Origin: Serripes groenlandicus | Taxonomy: Eukaryota; Mollusca; Bivalvia; Cardiida; Cardiidae | Assembly: GCA_031761405.1 (NCBI GenBank) | Contig: JASEVX010000011.1 | Span: 65,699,217-65,763,216, forward strand | Direction: 5' to 3' | DNA: 64,000 nucleotides | The notes under the pieces: model-generated | Told to the model about the DNA's origin: nothing | Seen by the model: only the letters and a program-made list of their open reading frames with translations | Database searches by the model: none | Part shown: piece by piece, positions 1 through 11,029 of the stretch | Position numbering within the stretch: the first letter of the stretch is position 1 | Layout: each line of letters begins with the position of its first letter | Translations under genes and position numbers: made by a program

Positions 1-542
1 TTTATTATAATCGTTAACATTTTATTTACAGTGCGTGTCATTTATTTGTTTTTCTAAAAAATTGAAAGATAAACCAAGATCTCGGTTCATTTACTAACAC
101 AAGCAATCTGAGCAAAGAATCGCGGTTTCACAATAAATGAGGTACGAGAAAACCCCGATTGGGGATAATTATATAAAGGCACATAATAAACCTTCTAGTG
201 GGAAAAGACATGTACTTTATTTATGTTTGCATTTTCTGTTGCCTCTTTTAATAGGAGTTGACCATTGACTCTGGGAACCTTAGTCTTCAATATTCCCCAT
301 AGGTGCTCACATATAAGTTTGGCAGATATTAACAGTATTATTTCAAAACTTCTTTTCGCACGACTTTTTCTACAGAGAACAAATAAGGTAGAAATTAAGA
401 GCCAATATGAGAACTTACAATTATGAATGAGATGTATTTCTGTTTATTTTCATGAAAAAAGAGCGGCTTTGCTGTATAACAAATCACAGAACAAAACAGT
501 TTTTTGTAGAAACGATTTGTAACGAACATGTAGACATATGTA

Positions 543-1592
543 CATGTACAAGGTTAAATAAACGCATTGCGATGTGGGCCCATGGTAAGTCCTCACGCTG
601 CAAGAATTGGTTCTCTGTCATAGGTAAACATTTTACGCAGTTTAAAATAGAAAATTTCAATAATTTGGATAGGCCTTTACATAAACAGTCCTTTATTAAC
701 GGGGTTGAAAAGGCGACCATGAATATTTAGTTAGCGGATTGGCTTGTTACGCTTAATAAGGTCAATGGCTCTGCTGGTCTTGGTAGAAATAAGCTTCGAA
801 CCTACCGCACGTTTAAGCAAGTATATGAAACAGAAGGATACTGTAACCTTATTCTACCTCCTAGCCACAGGTCAGCATTGTGTAAATTTAGGTGTGGTGT
901 AGCCCCCATATGCATTGAAACCGGCAGATATGAAAATCTCCCATTAGAGGATCGTAAATGTCCATTTTGTAATATTCTCGAGGATGAACAGCATGTTCTC
1001 CTTGATTGTGTTATGTACACTGATTTGAGATCAGAGCTTTTTGTCAAAGCCGAAGAAGCAAAGCCGGATTTTGCAGAATTGGTTAAAAACGACCAACTCT
1101 CGTATTTATTAACAAGTCCTTTAATAGTTCGATACTGTGCCAAAACCTGTTTTAACATTCTTAAAAGACGTAGATTTTATCTTAGTAAATAATGTCGTAA
1201 TATATAACATGTATTCTTTTCTAGCAATTTTAATCCAAGCAATAATCAGCTGCTAATAAGTCAGTTATCAATTTTATCACATGTTTCCCTTGTTTTAATA
1301 ATCCTTTTTTTTAACTTTAGTAGCTTTACTTCTCATTAGTAACACATGTGTTCTATTCTCTTTTCCCTTTTTTAAACATCGACTAATTAGAGGCTGATTA
1401 TTGGCTCCATGTTGTATATAGTAATTGCTATGATTGTACGATATGCTTATATCGAAAGTCTCCTATAATTCTAGTTAGAATGGCCATGTATAATATTTGT
1501 CGTGAATTGTTTTGTACAGTGTATATGTTTGTATTTGACTTTGTTTGTACATGGATGAGACTTAAATAAATAAATAAATAAATAAATATGTA
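543..1592 (+). mobile_element. 5'-truncated non-LTR retrotransposon (LINE) 3' end
   Basis: About 1.05 kb holding the last part of a LINE open frame, a 400-bp 3' untranslated region and a tail of AAAT repeats (about 1564-1589). The 7-bp sequence ATATGTA flanks it at 536-542 and 1586-1592, and segment B has a single ATATGTA at 20959-20965 with no insert, so B is the pre-insertion site. 5' truncation, an A-rich 3' tail and a target-site duplication are the hallmarks of target-primed reverse transcription. Confidence 0.85.
545..1192 (+). pseudogene. LINE reverse transcriptase C-terminal region, one in-frame stop
   Basis: One reading frame runs from the element's left edge to TAA at 1190-1192, about 215 codons, broken by a TAG at 728-730. 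The two halves stay in the same frame, so the stop is a point change. The second half carries C-P-F-C, then H and C (C-x2-C-x7-H-x4-C) followed by a K/R-rich end, the layout of the zinc-knuckle-like region at the C-terminus of many LINE proteins. An R-x-G-V-A-P-I-x2-E-T-G-R-Y segment precedes it. The catalytic reverse transcriptase and the endonuclease are absent through 5' truncation. The copy is dead; which LINE clade it belongs to cannot be fixed from this fragment. Confidence 0.7.
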
Positions 1593-2014
1593 AAAATCAA
1601 ACACAGTTAAAGACATAAAAGCAGTGAAACTAATGAATGACTGAGTTTATGAGTGAGTTAGTGAGTAAGTGACTGCAAGAATGAATCTGTGTGTTGGTGA
1701 ATGAAGATATGAAAGGGTGACGACCCTACGAAATGAAAAAAATACACATTATAGTATTATACATGTACATATTATAAAACATGATCGACAATATGAACTT
1801 TTCTCAAAGACAACACTGTTAGAATTGAAAGCAATGTTTGATATTTAGAACTTGTTCATTACGAGCAATTTTGACTACTCTTAAAAAAAAATCAAAACAT
1901 AAAGTCGCCTGTATGTTATATCTTAGATAAGCTGAAAGAGAGCATTCGTTATTACATAAAGTCAATTTGGTGTAATATTCTAAGGTCAACCTATTTTTTT
2001 TAAACAGCTTATAA
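1593..2014 (+). other. Segment A flank between two insertions
   Basis: Matches B 20966-21399. Contains imperfect GAGT/GAAT repeats (about 1634-1700), more extended in B (about 21000-21190). No coding signal. Confidence 0.6.
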
Positions 2015-2047
2015 TATGGAACGCCACAGCTATCTTATGTTGTGATC

Positions 2048-2398
2048 GTTCATGTTGCTATGCGTAACTGACATGTTATAATGTCCAACGTACATGTCAT
2101 TATGTTTAACTTATATGTCATAATGTGTAATTGATATATAATCATGTCTGATTGACATATGATTATGTCTAACTTTCATGTTATTATGTGTAAGTGACAT
2201 TATATTGAGTCTAACTGGTATGATATTATGTCTGTCTTACATGCTATTATGTCTATATAATATGTTGTTATGTTACATGCTAGTATGTCCAATTAACATG
2301 TAATTATGTCCAGCTGACGCGGTATTATGTCTAGTTGACTTGGCATTATGTCCATTTAACGTGTTATATTGTCTAATTGGCATGTTGTTATATCAAAG
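2048..2398 (+). repeat. Left subterminal array of 21-bp units
   Basis: About 16 degenerate units with consensus near GACATGTTATTATGTCTAAC. The right array (5526-5906) carries the reverse complement of the same unit, so the two arrays could pair as a long imperfect stem. Confidence 0.8.
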
Positions 2399-2559
2399 TA
2401 TCATTTTGTTGTTGAAAAAAGGTGCGAAACTCTTACATGCCCGCATAAATGACAATGGAGGTATTATCAATGTGTGTACTAATTATATTTAGGTTGCGTT
2501 TCGCAGAGCACCGGTCGAATATTTATAAAAGATAATTTGTATTTGTATATAGTTCTGCA

Positions 2560-3060
2560 TCTAACACGTTCTGCAGCAGACAACCTTTTTTTGTGGAGAC
2601 GAACATGCATATCGGAGCAGTGACTTAATCAAAATAATATGCATTCTATTTTAATCCTTGCCTTATACAGACGTATTTCTATCTCCCTGCAGCAGTCTAC
2701 TTTTAAAAAAGGTCGGGGTAAGTGGAGAAAGTGCTTATAATGTTGCCACAATGTTTTAAACACTATTCAATTATTAGTTTCCATATATTTGCTTTGACTT
2801 ATGTGGGAAAAGTTTAAAGTGTCAATGTAAGATAAATCCTAGTTCTTTCTCACATGCCGGTGTATTTTGACGCATCTGCAGCAGACGATGTTTTAAAATA
2901 TTTGGCAAAAGTAGCTCTAGTAATTGTTCATTACGAGGGGTATACTCTTACTCATAAATTTTTAATGTTATCCCTCCTTAACAATTTGATGCATTTCGAA
3001 CAATCTGCAGCAGAAGACTTTTAAAAACATTGTTGCAAAAAGAGAAATCAATTTATATTT
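2560..3060. repeat. Hairpin-MITE relics
   Basis: CTGCAGCAGACGA-type and TTGCCACAATGTTTT-type motifs recur at about 2570, 2690, 2740, 2876 and 3006. These are the arm motifs of the hairpin MITE family described at 27192-27421. Boundaries are blurred by decay; at least two copies are implied. Confidence 0.6.
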
Positions 3061-4098
3061 TTTGTTTTAAACTTTTCAAGAGATCTTCCATATTTTTCGC
3101 CGAATGTTTTAAAGTCGTCTGTAACACTGCATTTAGTTCCTCCATTTCAGTCGCATTGGCCAGAGCGCGCAGAGTTTTGCGCATTCTTTTAACAACACCA
3201 CGATAATTCGACATCACAAAATGAAACACTAACAAGATAACACGCATTTTGGAAAAGAGGTCTAATAGAGATAATGCCACGTGAAGTAAACATAATACAA
3301 TGTTTACTGGACATAATATCAGAACATATTAATTAGACACAATAGCATGCATATGGCACAATGCTCGTCATGAAATAAACAGGGGAGACAATGTACCACT
3401 GTTTAAGCCGTACTAATTATTGACTAATTTGATTGTTATCTGCTCTTGTTATCATTTTGCTAATTAGCGGTAATTACCGGACATTTCTGTAACATTCGGT
3501 ATGAATACATCGATAGTAATGCCGGAGGGCAGTAGAGAGATACACAGGGTATTTCAACATGGGATTATAGGGTAATAAAACTAGGGTTTTATGATTTCGA
3601 TATTTTTTAATCAATTTATCAATAAATAATCGAGCCATGTTTTCCATCTTTATCAATTTCATAAAACATGTTCATTGTAATAGTGTCAATATTGTATATA
3701 TAATTATTCTTTCCTCCATAAGTGTGTTTACTCTTTGCAATAGAGAGCATCAATTAACAAATTAGATCCATCAATTATGGTTTTATTTTGTTAAAAAGAT
3801 CAAGTCGAAAACAATGCAAAAAGAGTTCAAATGTCTCGTAACGAGCAATCTCAATTATTCTACCACTGTTCTCAAATATGTGTGAACTCGTGTGTTTTGT
3901 TCATTTGTAAATATGGCTGAGCCTGATAGAAGTAACCTCCCGTTCTAGAAAATATGAAAAATAATTCGGAAAAACTAGACTTATATAAATTAAATTTATA
4001 CCGTAAAAATATCGTTAAAAACTAGGTATAGATTTATATGATATTAGGACAATTACACAACCTTATTGTTTGAATGGGGGTAATGCCTATTAAAGTTA
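3061..4098. other. AT-rich interior, no gene seen
   Basis: Interior of the foldback-like element. A few more 21-bp-type units occur near 3300-3365. Open frames are short and have no recognisable motif. Confidence 0.5.
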
Positions 4099-5050
4099 AT
4101 GCTACGTTTACACTAGGCCACGATGTCTACGATGTCCACGATTTAAAAAAATTGTAGTGCTCGACGATTTATTGTATAAGTTTTTCTTTTTCTACGTTTT
4201 GCTACGCTTTCCTGCGCTCTCAGTACGTTTTGTTACGAAGCCAACACGACTCTGGTCAAGATCTGCCATGATTTTCATCACGTTCTCTCAAGTTCTGTTA
4301 CGATCGTCACGATATGCTATCACGTTCTTTGACGTTCCGTTAAGTTATGTTAAGATCTCTCACGATCATGAAGTTCTGTTAAGATCTCCTGCGATTTATG
4401 GCCACGATTTGAGCAAAATCTACACACTTGCACCACGATTGGGTATAAAAAGGAGGCCTTCCTTCCTCCATTGGCTGGCATATTTTTAATCTACCAAAAT
4501 CTATAGATGTTTCCTCGTTCAGTGTTGTAAACGTAACGAAGCTTGCATAGCGTGGATACACATCGTGGGGACCGTGCGGGAACTTATCAGAGCGTGTCGG
4601 AGCGTGTATGCCTATCGGGATGATCGTAGCAGAACGTGTCACAGCGTGATGTAATTACTCTTGCTATTTAATGTATCTTGACGAATCGTAGTAGAGAGTG
4701 ATAGAGCGTGACAGAAACGCGGTGACATCGTAGTGAACCTTGAAGGAATCGTGTTTACAAGTTCATTACGATCCCCTACGATGGCGCATTAAGTTCTGTT
4801 ACGCTCGGTTAAGGTCTGTTAAGGTCAACTACGCTCTACTACGATTCCCACGTTCTATCCCGCTCTCTCAAGATTTTGCGCCAAATCGGCATAATCGTGG
4901 CAAAGTTTTTGACAGCCAAAAACTTTGTCACGATTCTTACGATCATTACGATTCCACTACGTTCCCTCACGATCACTACGATTCGACGCTCATCACGATT
5001 CTCTCAAATCGTGGAGATCGTAGACATCGTGGCCTAGTGTAAACGTAGCA
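4099..5050. mobile_element. Nested TIR element built of CACGATC-type short repeats
   Basis: 45-bp inverted repeats at 4100-4144 and 5006-5050 match at 44 positions and begin TGCTACGTTTACACTAGGCC. TTA lies at both edges (4096-4098 and 5051-5053). The interior is a mosaic of degenerate short words such as CACGATC, ACGTTC and GTTAAG. No transposase. A 3-bp TTA duplication is typical of PIF/Harbinger, so a non-autonomous Harbinger-type element is the working guess. It is nested inside the 2015-5939 element and is therefore younger. Confidence 0.75.
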
Positions 5051-5129
5051 TTAGTTAAGACAAGTATACTTTTTTACGTGCAATGGTTCAGTTCAATGAG
5101 TTTTTCTTTTTTGCGCAATTTTGTACAAA

Positions 5130-5525
5130 CTGCTAGTTTTAAGCACACCTCTGCAAGAGGTGCAAGGTGAGCTATTGTGATCACATTTTGTCCGGCGTCC
5201 GTTCGTCGTGCGTCGTGCATCGTGCGTCGTGCGTCGTACGTCATCCATCGTCAGTATTTGGGCTTGTTAACACTCTACAGTCTACAATTTGCATCCAATC
5301 TTCATGAAAATTTATGAGAACATTTATCTCCATCAAATTTGAGGTCAAAAACTAGGTCACTAGGTCAACTTGAAGGGAAATCTTGTTAACACTTTGGAGA
5401 GCCACATTTTCAACTTGAGCATATTGAAACTTTATCAGAATGTTTGTCTTGATGATATGTAAGTCAAGTTCGAACATGGGTTATGTCGGGTTTGAAATTT
5501 TGTCAGAATGTTTTTGTTTTGATGA
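5130..5525 (-). repeat. Dispersed bivalve-type repeat with CGTCGTGCGTCGTGC tract
   Basis: Starts with GGTGAGCTATTGTGATCAC, then a TCCGGCGTCCGTC/CGTCGTGCG tract, then text of the AGGTCACTAGGTCAACTTG type. The first part is the reverse complement of the ends of the 12858-15240 block (14367-14458 and 15139-15240). No coding content. Confidence 0.65.
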
Positions 5526-5906
5526 TATCTAGGCCAAGTTCGGACAGTTAGACATAACAGTAACATGTTCGTTTGACATAATAAGAAATAAGATAGACAT
5601 AATAACATGTATGATAGACATAATAGCATGCCGAAGATACATAATAACATGTCAGTTTGACATAATAACATGTCGATTTGACAAAATAACATGCCAGTTA
5701 GACACAATTGCACATCGGACAGACATAACAATATGCTATTTGAACATAATAACATGTCAGTTAGACATACTTACATGTAAGTTAGACATAATATCATGTG
5801 AGTTAGACATAATAACATGTAAGTTAGAGATACTAACATGGCAGGTGCCATAATAACACATACATTAGACAAATTAAGATGTCCGTTAGACATAATAACA
5901 TGATAT
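5526..5906 (-). repeat. Right subterminal array of 21-bp units
   Basis: About 17 degenerate units near GTTAGACATAATAACATGTC, inverted relative to the left array at 2048-2398. Short frames through it (for example 5611-5853) are repeat frames, not genes. Confidence 0.8.
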
Positions 5907-6349
5907 ATCACAACATAAGACAACTGTGGCGTTCCATAGTATAAGGTCTAAGTGTTGGTGTTTGCTGAACACTTGTTGACCACTGCGACCCATAGTACTG
6001 TTTAATATTTAGATCTGCTAGGTTCAATAATCAATTAAGCCGATTCTACTAAAGATTGTTGTCATATCATCAGACCAATTAATTATACACACTTTGTAAT
6101 CTATATTTTAATACGATTTTGGTCATGATAAGTCTATTCCAGAATCGTTTAATGGACAACCATAGTCTTTTAACACAAGGCAGCCAATCAGTCTCCCCAT
6201 TGCGTGAGGTCGCAAATGCGATTCTGTGTACTGCAAGACAGTAGCTCATACTTATGTTGTGTAATTCATCTAAAACACTTTTTTAAGTTTTAAAAAAACC
6301 CATGTCGATGATCCGTGTTTCATGTTATTTATATATACCTTTGTATGGC

Positions 6350-6815
6350 CGCATCGGTGGTGTAGTGGTAAAGCGGTCGCCTCGGGAAGTGGTGGCACGG
6401 GCTAGATCCCCGGCCGGATCATACGAAAACATATTTACAAATTATAGTAATGGCTTTCTCTCCTTGACGCTCGAGAGTGTAGGGTAAGCATTACGACTGA
6501 CTGACTCGCTAGTGCCAGGATAAGTTAATTTTTAACTTATTGATTTTACATCGATTGCGAAACAAGCTTTACGCTTATATTAATCACGCTCGCTGTCTGC
6601 TTCCTGGATACTTAACCAGTACTCGCGCCGTTTGTGTTGAACAATCCTAAAGGTAGGACCCGCTCATCACGGAATTTGAACCCAGGACCTTTGATACAAG
6701 AGGCCGACGCTCTTCCTCTGTATCACCGTCTTCCACTTGACCAGTAAAACTGGTAGCTTACCCAGGAAACACCGTGATATAGTTGTTGAAAGCGGCTCAC
6801 AACATTATGTAATTG
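6350..6815 (+). mobile_element. tRNA-headed SINE (family B), split by another SINE
   Basis: The head has GTGGTGTAGTGGTAAAGC (box A-like) and a degraded box B near 6405. The body has GGTAAGCATTACGACTGACTG and AGTGCCAGGATAA; after the insertion it resumes at 6739 with ACCAGTAAAACTGGTAGC and CACCGTGATATAG. A single copy of the body unit is present here, against about 12 copies in the orthologous SINE of segment B. It was present before the duplication. Confidence 0.75.
6525..6738 (-). mobile_element. tRNA-headed SINE (family A) inserted into the family B SINE
   Basis: Read on the minus strand it has a box B-like GGGTTCAAATTCC, then GATGAGCGGGTCCTACC, GGCGCGAGTACTGG, CCAGGAAGCAGACA and a 3' end CAATCGATGTAAAATCAATAAG. 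Segment B has the uninterrupted junction near 22730-22740, so this copy arrived after the duplication. Confidence 0.8.
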
Positions 6816-7029
6816 ATTTAACCGTCAAATAGTCTTGGTTATCTAACCTGTCAGTGCCGGACTAAAAACATATCTCTAAATATCGAGGTTTCTATTAGAC
6901 AAGTTAGTACGGAGGCAGTGCTTATCGTTCGTGTATTTTTGGTATTTACTAGCTATGCACGTATTGTTAAAAACTATTTTAACCTGCTGTCCTATTCTAA
7001 AACCAATATTCAGAGATGCGTATCAAACT

Positions 7030-7292
7030 ATTGTGCCGAGCCTCGGTAGACGCTGACTGTCAATCAAGGGATTGTGAGTTTGAAAACTAGCTCGACGAAC
7101 ATTCTTTCTGACGTTTGACAAATGTTACTGTGACAAGCGTCATTCGTCTTCCACCAATGGGATAACAGCCTATGCGGAAAAGCGGCCAGTGGCTTGGAAA
7201 GTCTGTGATGTGGAGTACTTGTATGAGAAAGCCACGAAACACATGGGTAGGTGAACTGGACCCCGTGATTTGACTGAAACATCCGTCAAACA
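7030..7292 (+). mobile_element. SINE (family C) with decayed tRNA-like head
   Basis: Head near GAGCCTCGGTAG; body with CGTCATTCGTCTTCCACC, CAGTGGCTTGGAAAG and GAACTGG..CCCGTGATTTGACTG. Same position as the B copy (23053-23330), so it predates the duplication; the A copy has lost the GGCGTTAAACCCCAATC-type tail. Confidence 0.75.
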
Positions 7293-7371
7293 AATATGCG
7301 TTAGCATTGATCGACCGCGGACTCGCAACGTATCATTCGGTCCGCCGCCCTCAGAGATAATTCGACACGGT

Positions 7372-9005
7372 ACAAAATACATTATTGAGTGGTGCAATGT
7401 ACATTATTGAGTGGTGCAATGTACATTATTGAGTGGTATAATGTACATTATTGAGTGGGGCAATGTACATTATTGAGTGGTACAATGTACCTTATTGAGT
7501 GGGGCAATGTACCTTATTGAGTGGGGCAATGTACATTATTGAGTAGTGCAATGTACATAATTGAGTGGTGCAATGTACCTTATTGAGTGGGGGCAATGTA
7601 CATAATTGAGTGGGGCAATGTACATTATTGAGTAGTGCAATGTACATAATTGAGTGGTGCAATGTACATTATTGAGTGGGGGCAATGTACATAATTGAGT
7701 GGGACAATGTACATTATTGAGTAGTGCAATGTACATAATTGAGTGGTGCAATGTACCTTATTGAGTGGGGGCAATGTACATTATTGAGTGGTGCAATGTA
7801 CATTATTGAGTGGGGGCAATGTACATTATTGAGTGGTGCAATGTACATTATTGAGTGGGGCAATGTACATTATTGAGTTGTACAATGTACCTTATTGAGT
7901 GATAAAATGGACATTATTGAGTGTCTGCGAGTTGGTTAACATATAAAGAGTCTGGGTAATGACATTATTCGGTCCACCGTTCTCGGAATTAGTTCGACAA
8001 GGTAAACTGTACCTTATTGAGTGTTACAATGTACATTGTTTAGTGGAACAATGTACATTATTGAGTGGTACAATGTACATTAATAAGTGTTACAATGTAC
8101 ATTATTTAGTGGATAAAATGTACATTATTGAGTGGTACAATGTACCATATTGATTGGTGCAATGCACATTATTTAGTGGAACAATGTATATTATTGAGTG
8201 GTTCAATGTACCTTATTGAGTGGTACAATGTACATTAATAAGTGTTACAATGTATATTATTTAGTGGAACAATGTACATTATTGAGTGGGACAATGTACC
8301 ATATTGAGTGGTGCAATGTACCTTATTGAGTGTTACAATGTACATTATTTAGTGGAACAATGTACACTATTGAGTGGGGTTCAATGTATCTTATTACGTG
8401 GTACACTGTACCTTATTGAGTGTTACAATGTACATTATTGAGTGTTACAATATACATTATTGAGTGTTACAATGTACAGTATTGAGTGGTACAATGTACC
8501 TTATTGAGTGTTACAATGTACATTATTGAGTGTTACAATGTACATTATTAAGTGGTGCAATGTACCTTATCGAGTGGTACAATGTACATTATTGAGTGGT
8601 ACAATGTACATTATTGAGTGGTACAATGTACATTATTGAGTGATACAATGTACATTATTGAGTGGTGCAATGTACAGTATTGAGTGTTACAATGTACATT
8701 ATTGAGTGGGGGCAATGTACATTATTGAGTGGTACAAATGCACATTATTGAGTGGTGCAATATACATTATTGAGTGTTACAATGTACATTATTGAGTGTT
8801 ACAATGTACATTATTGAGTTGTACAATGTACCTTATTGAGTGATATAATGGACATTATTGAGTGTCTGCGGGTTGGTTAACATATAGAGAGTCTGGGTAA
8901 TGAAGGTATTCGGTACACTGTCATCGAAAATAGTTCGACACAGTACAATGTACATTATTGAGTGATAAAATTGTACATTATTGAGAGTGGTACAATATAC
9001 ATTAC
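7372..9005 (+). repeat. 22-bp minisatellite, large array (segment A)
   Basis: Unit near GTACATTATTGAGTGGTGCAAT with variants (TTACAAT, ACCTTATTG, GGGGCAAT). Sub-arrays at about 7372-7925, 8005-8865 and 8940-9005 are separated by copies of a spacer containing GAGTCTGGGTAATGA and a TTCGACA block, so there is a higher-order unit. Each monomer contains the perfect palindrome AATGTACATT. The B copy (23540-24105) is less than half as long. Confidence 0.9.
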
Positions 9006-9595
9006 AAGAGAAAGTTGATGCAAGGCATCAATGTCGCCGGAAAAGACTGCATTGATTTATTTATGTATTCTTGACTTTCCTTAGTCTATTCAAACATTAG
9101 GAACGTTAATGAAAACATTTGCTTATAAAGTTTATATTCATATCTATACATTAGGGTATCTATAACAAATTAACGAAATGTGTACACATTTATCTGGCTT
9201 TAATTTAATTTTGCTGTTGTTACTTATTTAAATAATAGTATTCATTCATATAATTTCAATGTTTGTCAATCTTATTCGAATCACAAGGTAAATATCCTGG
9301 TATTGCTTTAAAGGGAGGTAATTTGAAGAAAACAAAAGTCTTCAAAAGGAGAAATATATCAGCAATACCGTCTACAGTTTAAATTGTTCTATTGTTTGTG
9401 GATTTAAAAATGTTCTTTTTTTCTTATTTCTACATGTACAACGAAATATTGCGGCTTCTCTTTGACGCTTTGCGTCAAACATTCGTCTTGTACTTGTCTA
9501 AAATAAAATAATATCACTCGCTTTTTCATATCGAAATGCGCATGCGCGAAAATCGATGTTAAAGGTCACGAAACTACACAACAGAATAGGGTCTA
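9006..9595. other. Short match to 28974 region, then AT-rich spacer
   Basis: The start (about 9003-9050, ACAAGAGAAAGTTGATGCAA) matches 28980-29030. Otherwise no motif, except the palindrome GCGCATGCGC at 9539-9548. Confidence 0.5.
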
Positions 9596-10052
9596 TATTT
9601 AGCTTAGAAACAGTTCCTACTTTAGATATTCATGGATTAACATTATTAAATGAATTCTACACAAATCAAGACATCTCTTTCAACATGAAAACAACATTTA
9701 GTAAGTTAAAATTGCTATTAAAAGGAGAATCCGAAATTGACCTCAATGATGACACATAAGAGTCTGCATTAGGGGGTGTTGGTTCACGTCTTGAAGGGAC
9801 CACTTTTGTCTTCGTAAATAAGACAAAAAACTTAAATGCGAGTGAAATAAAAAAAACTGCAAACATTAAAAAATCGGAATATTTATTTCATTTTAGATGT
9901 GTCATTTATTAGTGTTCGTAAACAACCACAATTGTAATATGTTCAAATCATCTAGATTTGTTTCTTTCTAATAATAAGCCGCCCTCCCATGTGATTTCCG
10001 AAAAGCTATTAAAAATAGAAGTCGCGGGCTTCTGCCCGGCGACTAATTAAGT
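9596..10052 (+). repeat. ~455-bp element ending in a GC-rich hairpin (copy 1)
   Basis: Aligns with 30076-30520 from TTTAGCTTAGAAACAG to GGCGACTAAT. The last 25 nt form a stem (AGTCGCGGGC / GCCCGGCGACT around TTCT) that is kept in both copies. A 67-codon frame (9556-9759) crosses its left part; in copy 2 this frame is broken, which argues against a conserved protein. Could be the 3' end of an unrecognised transposon. Confidence 0.6.
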
Positions 10053-10520
10053 GTCTACGTGTTAGTTAACATATAGAGAGTCTTAGAGTCTTAGTTATGA
10101 ATGTGCCGTTTCATCAGTATTTTCATTGAGTAATAAGGCGGTCAACTAATTTTCATGAATCACACATTTTCTTTTTTTTTTTATCTTTTTTTTTAATCTT
10201 TTTTTTCTTTTTTTTCTCACAGTTGGTTTCAACAAGTCGTCTAAATTTGTATCATCGAAACCTTTCCTCCCAGAATAATATCATATTTCTTTCTCATTTC
10301 TGTCGCGTCTTGGCTAGCTAACCCCGGAAAGTGTCCGGGCAGCAGAGTTCCCGTCTTCCTCCAGGACCACATGACCCCATTGAATGATATCGTTGGTAGC
10401 AACCGCCGTTTCCAAAGTCGTCCACCCAAAGGCAAAGACAGCCTCTCGGAATTACTCGTCTGAACGTCAGAAATGGGCGTGGACCTTTAAAAAATAGACC
10501 CGGATATGGTCACTGTTAAA
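10053..10520. other. Segment A spacer with T-rich tract
   Basis: From about 10170 it matches B 24150-24480 (CCCAGAATAA, TTGGTTTCAACAAG). A T-rich tract lies at 10167-10220. No gene seen. Confidence 0.5.
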
Positions 10521-10529
10521 TTGCTTTGA

Positions 10530-10735
10530 ATACAATGGTGCACATGTAAAACATCTACCTCTCGCACAGAAGGTCCCTGATTCGATTCCTGTAATGAGCG
10601 GGTTCTGCCTTTGGGATCTTAACACACAAAGGGCGCGAGTACTGGTTAAGTCTCTCAAGGAAGCAGGCATCGAGCGTTTTTAATATCAGTTTTAGGTTTG
10701 CTTCGCAATCTTTTAAATTAATAAGTTAACTAACA
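10530..10735 (+). mobile_element. Family A SINE, shared with segment B
   Basis: Box B-like GATTCGATTCC, then AATGAGCGGGTTCTGCC, GGCGCGAGTACTGG, a GGAAGCAGGCATCGAGCG block and a TTCGCAATC tail. The same SINE lies at 24510-24670, so it was fixed before the duplication. Confidence 0.75.
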
Positions 10736-11029
10736 CACTATTCACGACCAAGCGTAATAGTCATCGGTCAATAGAACTTATGTGACAAGATGTCGACATT
10801 TTTCTGTTAAATAGTAATACCAATTACTTCCTGCGTGCCCATATATATTATCTAATAAAAGTACTAAAACAATTACCTCATATAAGTTCATGTTTATTAC
10901 TTAATAATGATTAAACATTCCTTCTATGTGTTTAAAGATATAACAGTTTTTAATCATAATGATAATAATAATTACTTCCTATATGTTCATATATACTACT
11001 TGAAACTATTAGTTTAAACTTATTTGTTC

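Larger units (their letters stand above)
2015..5939. mobile_element. 3.9-kb foldback-like TIR element with inverted 21-bp arrays
   Basis: The ends are inverted repeats of 32 bp (2015-2046 against 5907-5938) differing at two positions; each begins TATGGAACGCCACAG. TATAA flanks the element at 2010-2014 and 5940-5944, and B has one TATAA at the empty site 21395-21399. Inside each terminal repeat lies an array of 21-bp units, the two arrays inverted relative to each other. No transposase frame is visible, so it is probably non-autonomous. The middle holds hairpin-MITE relics, a second TIR element and a bivalve dispersed repeat. The structure resembles foldback elements; the superfamily is not assigned. 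Confidence 0.8.

Noticed and set aside
2048..2398. Helitron or CRISPR interpretation of the 21-bp array
   Set aside because: Inverted ends, a 5-bp target duplication and an inverted partner array at 5526-5906 fit a TIR/foldback element.
9556..9759. 67-aa plus frame in the hairpin-ended element
   Set aside because: The second copy at 30076-30520 has frame breaks and no compensating pattern, so coding is unlikely.
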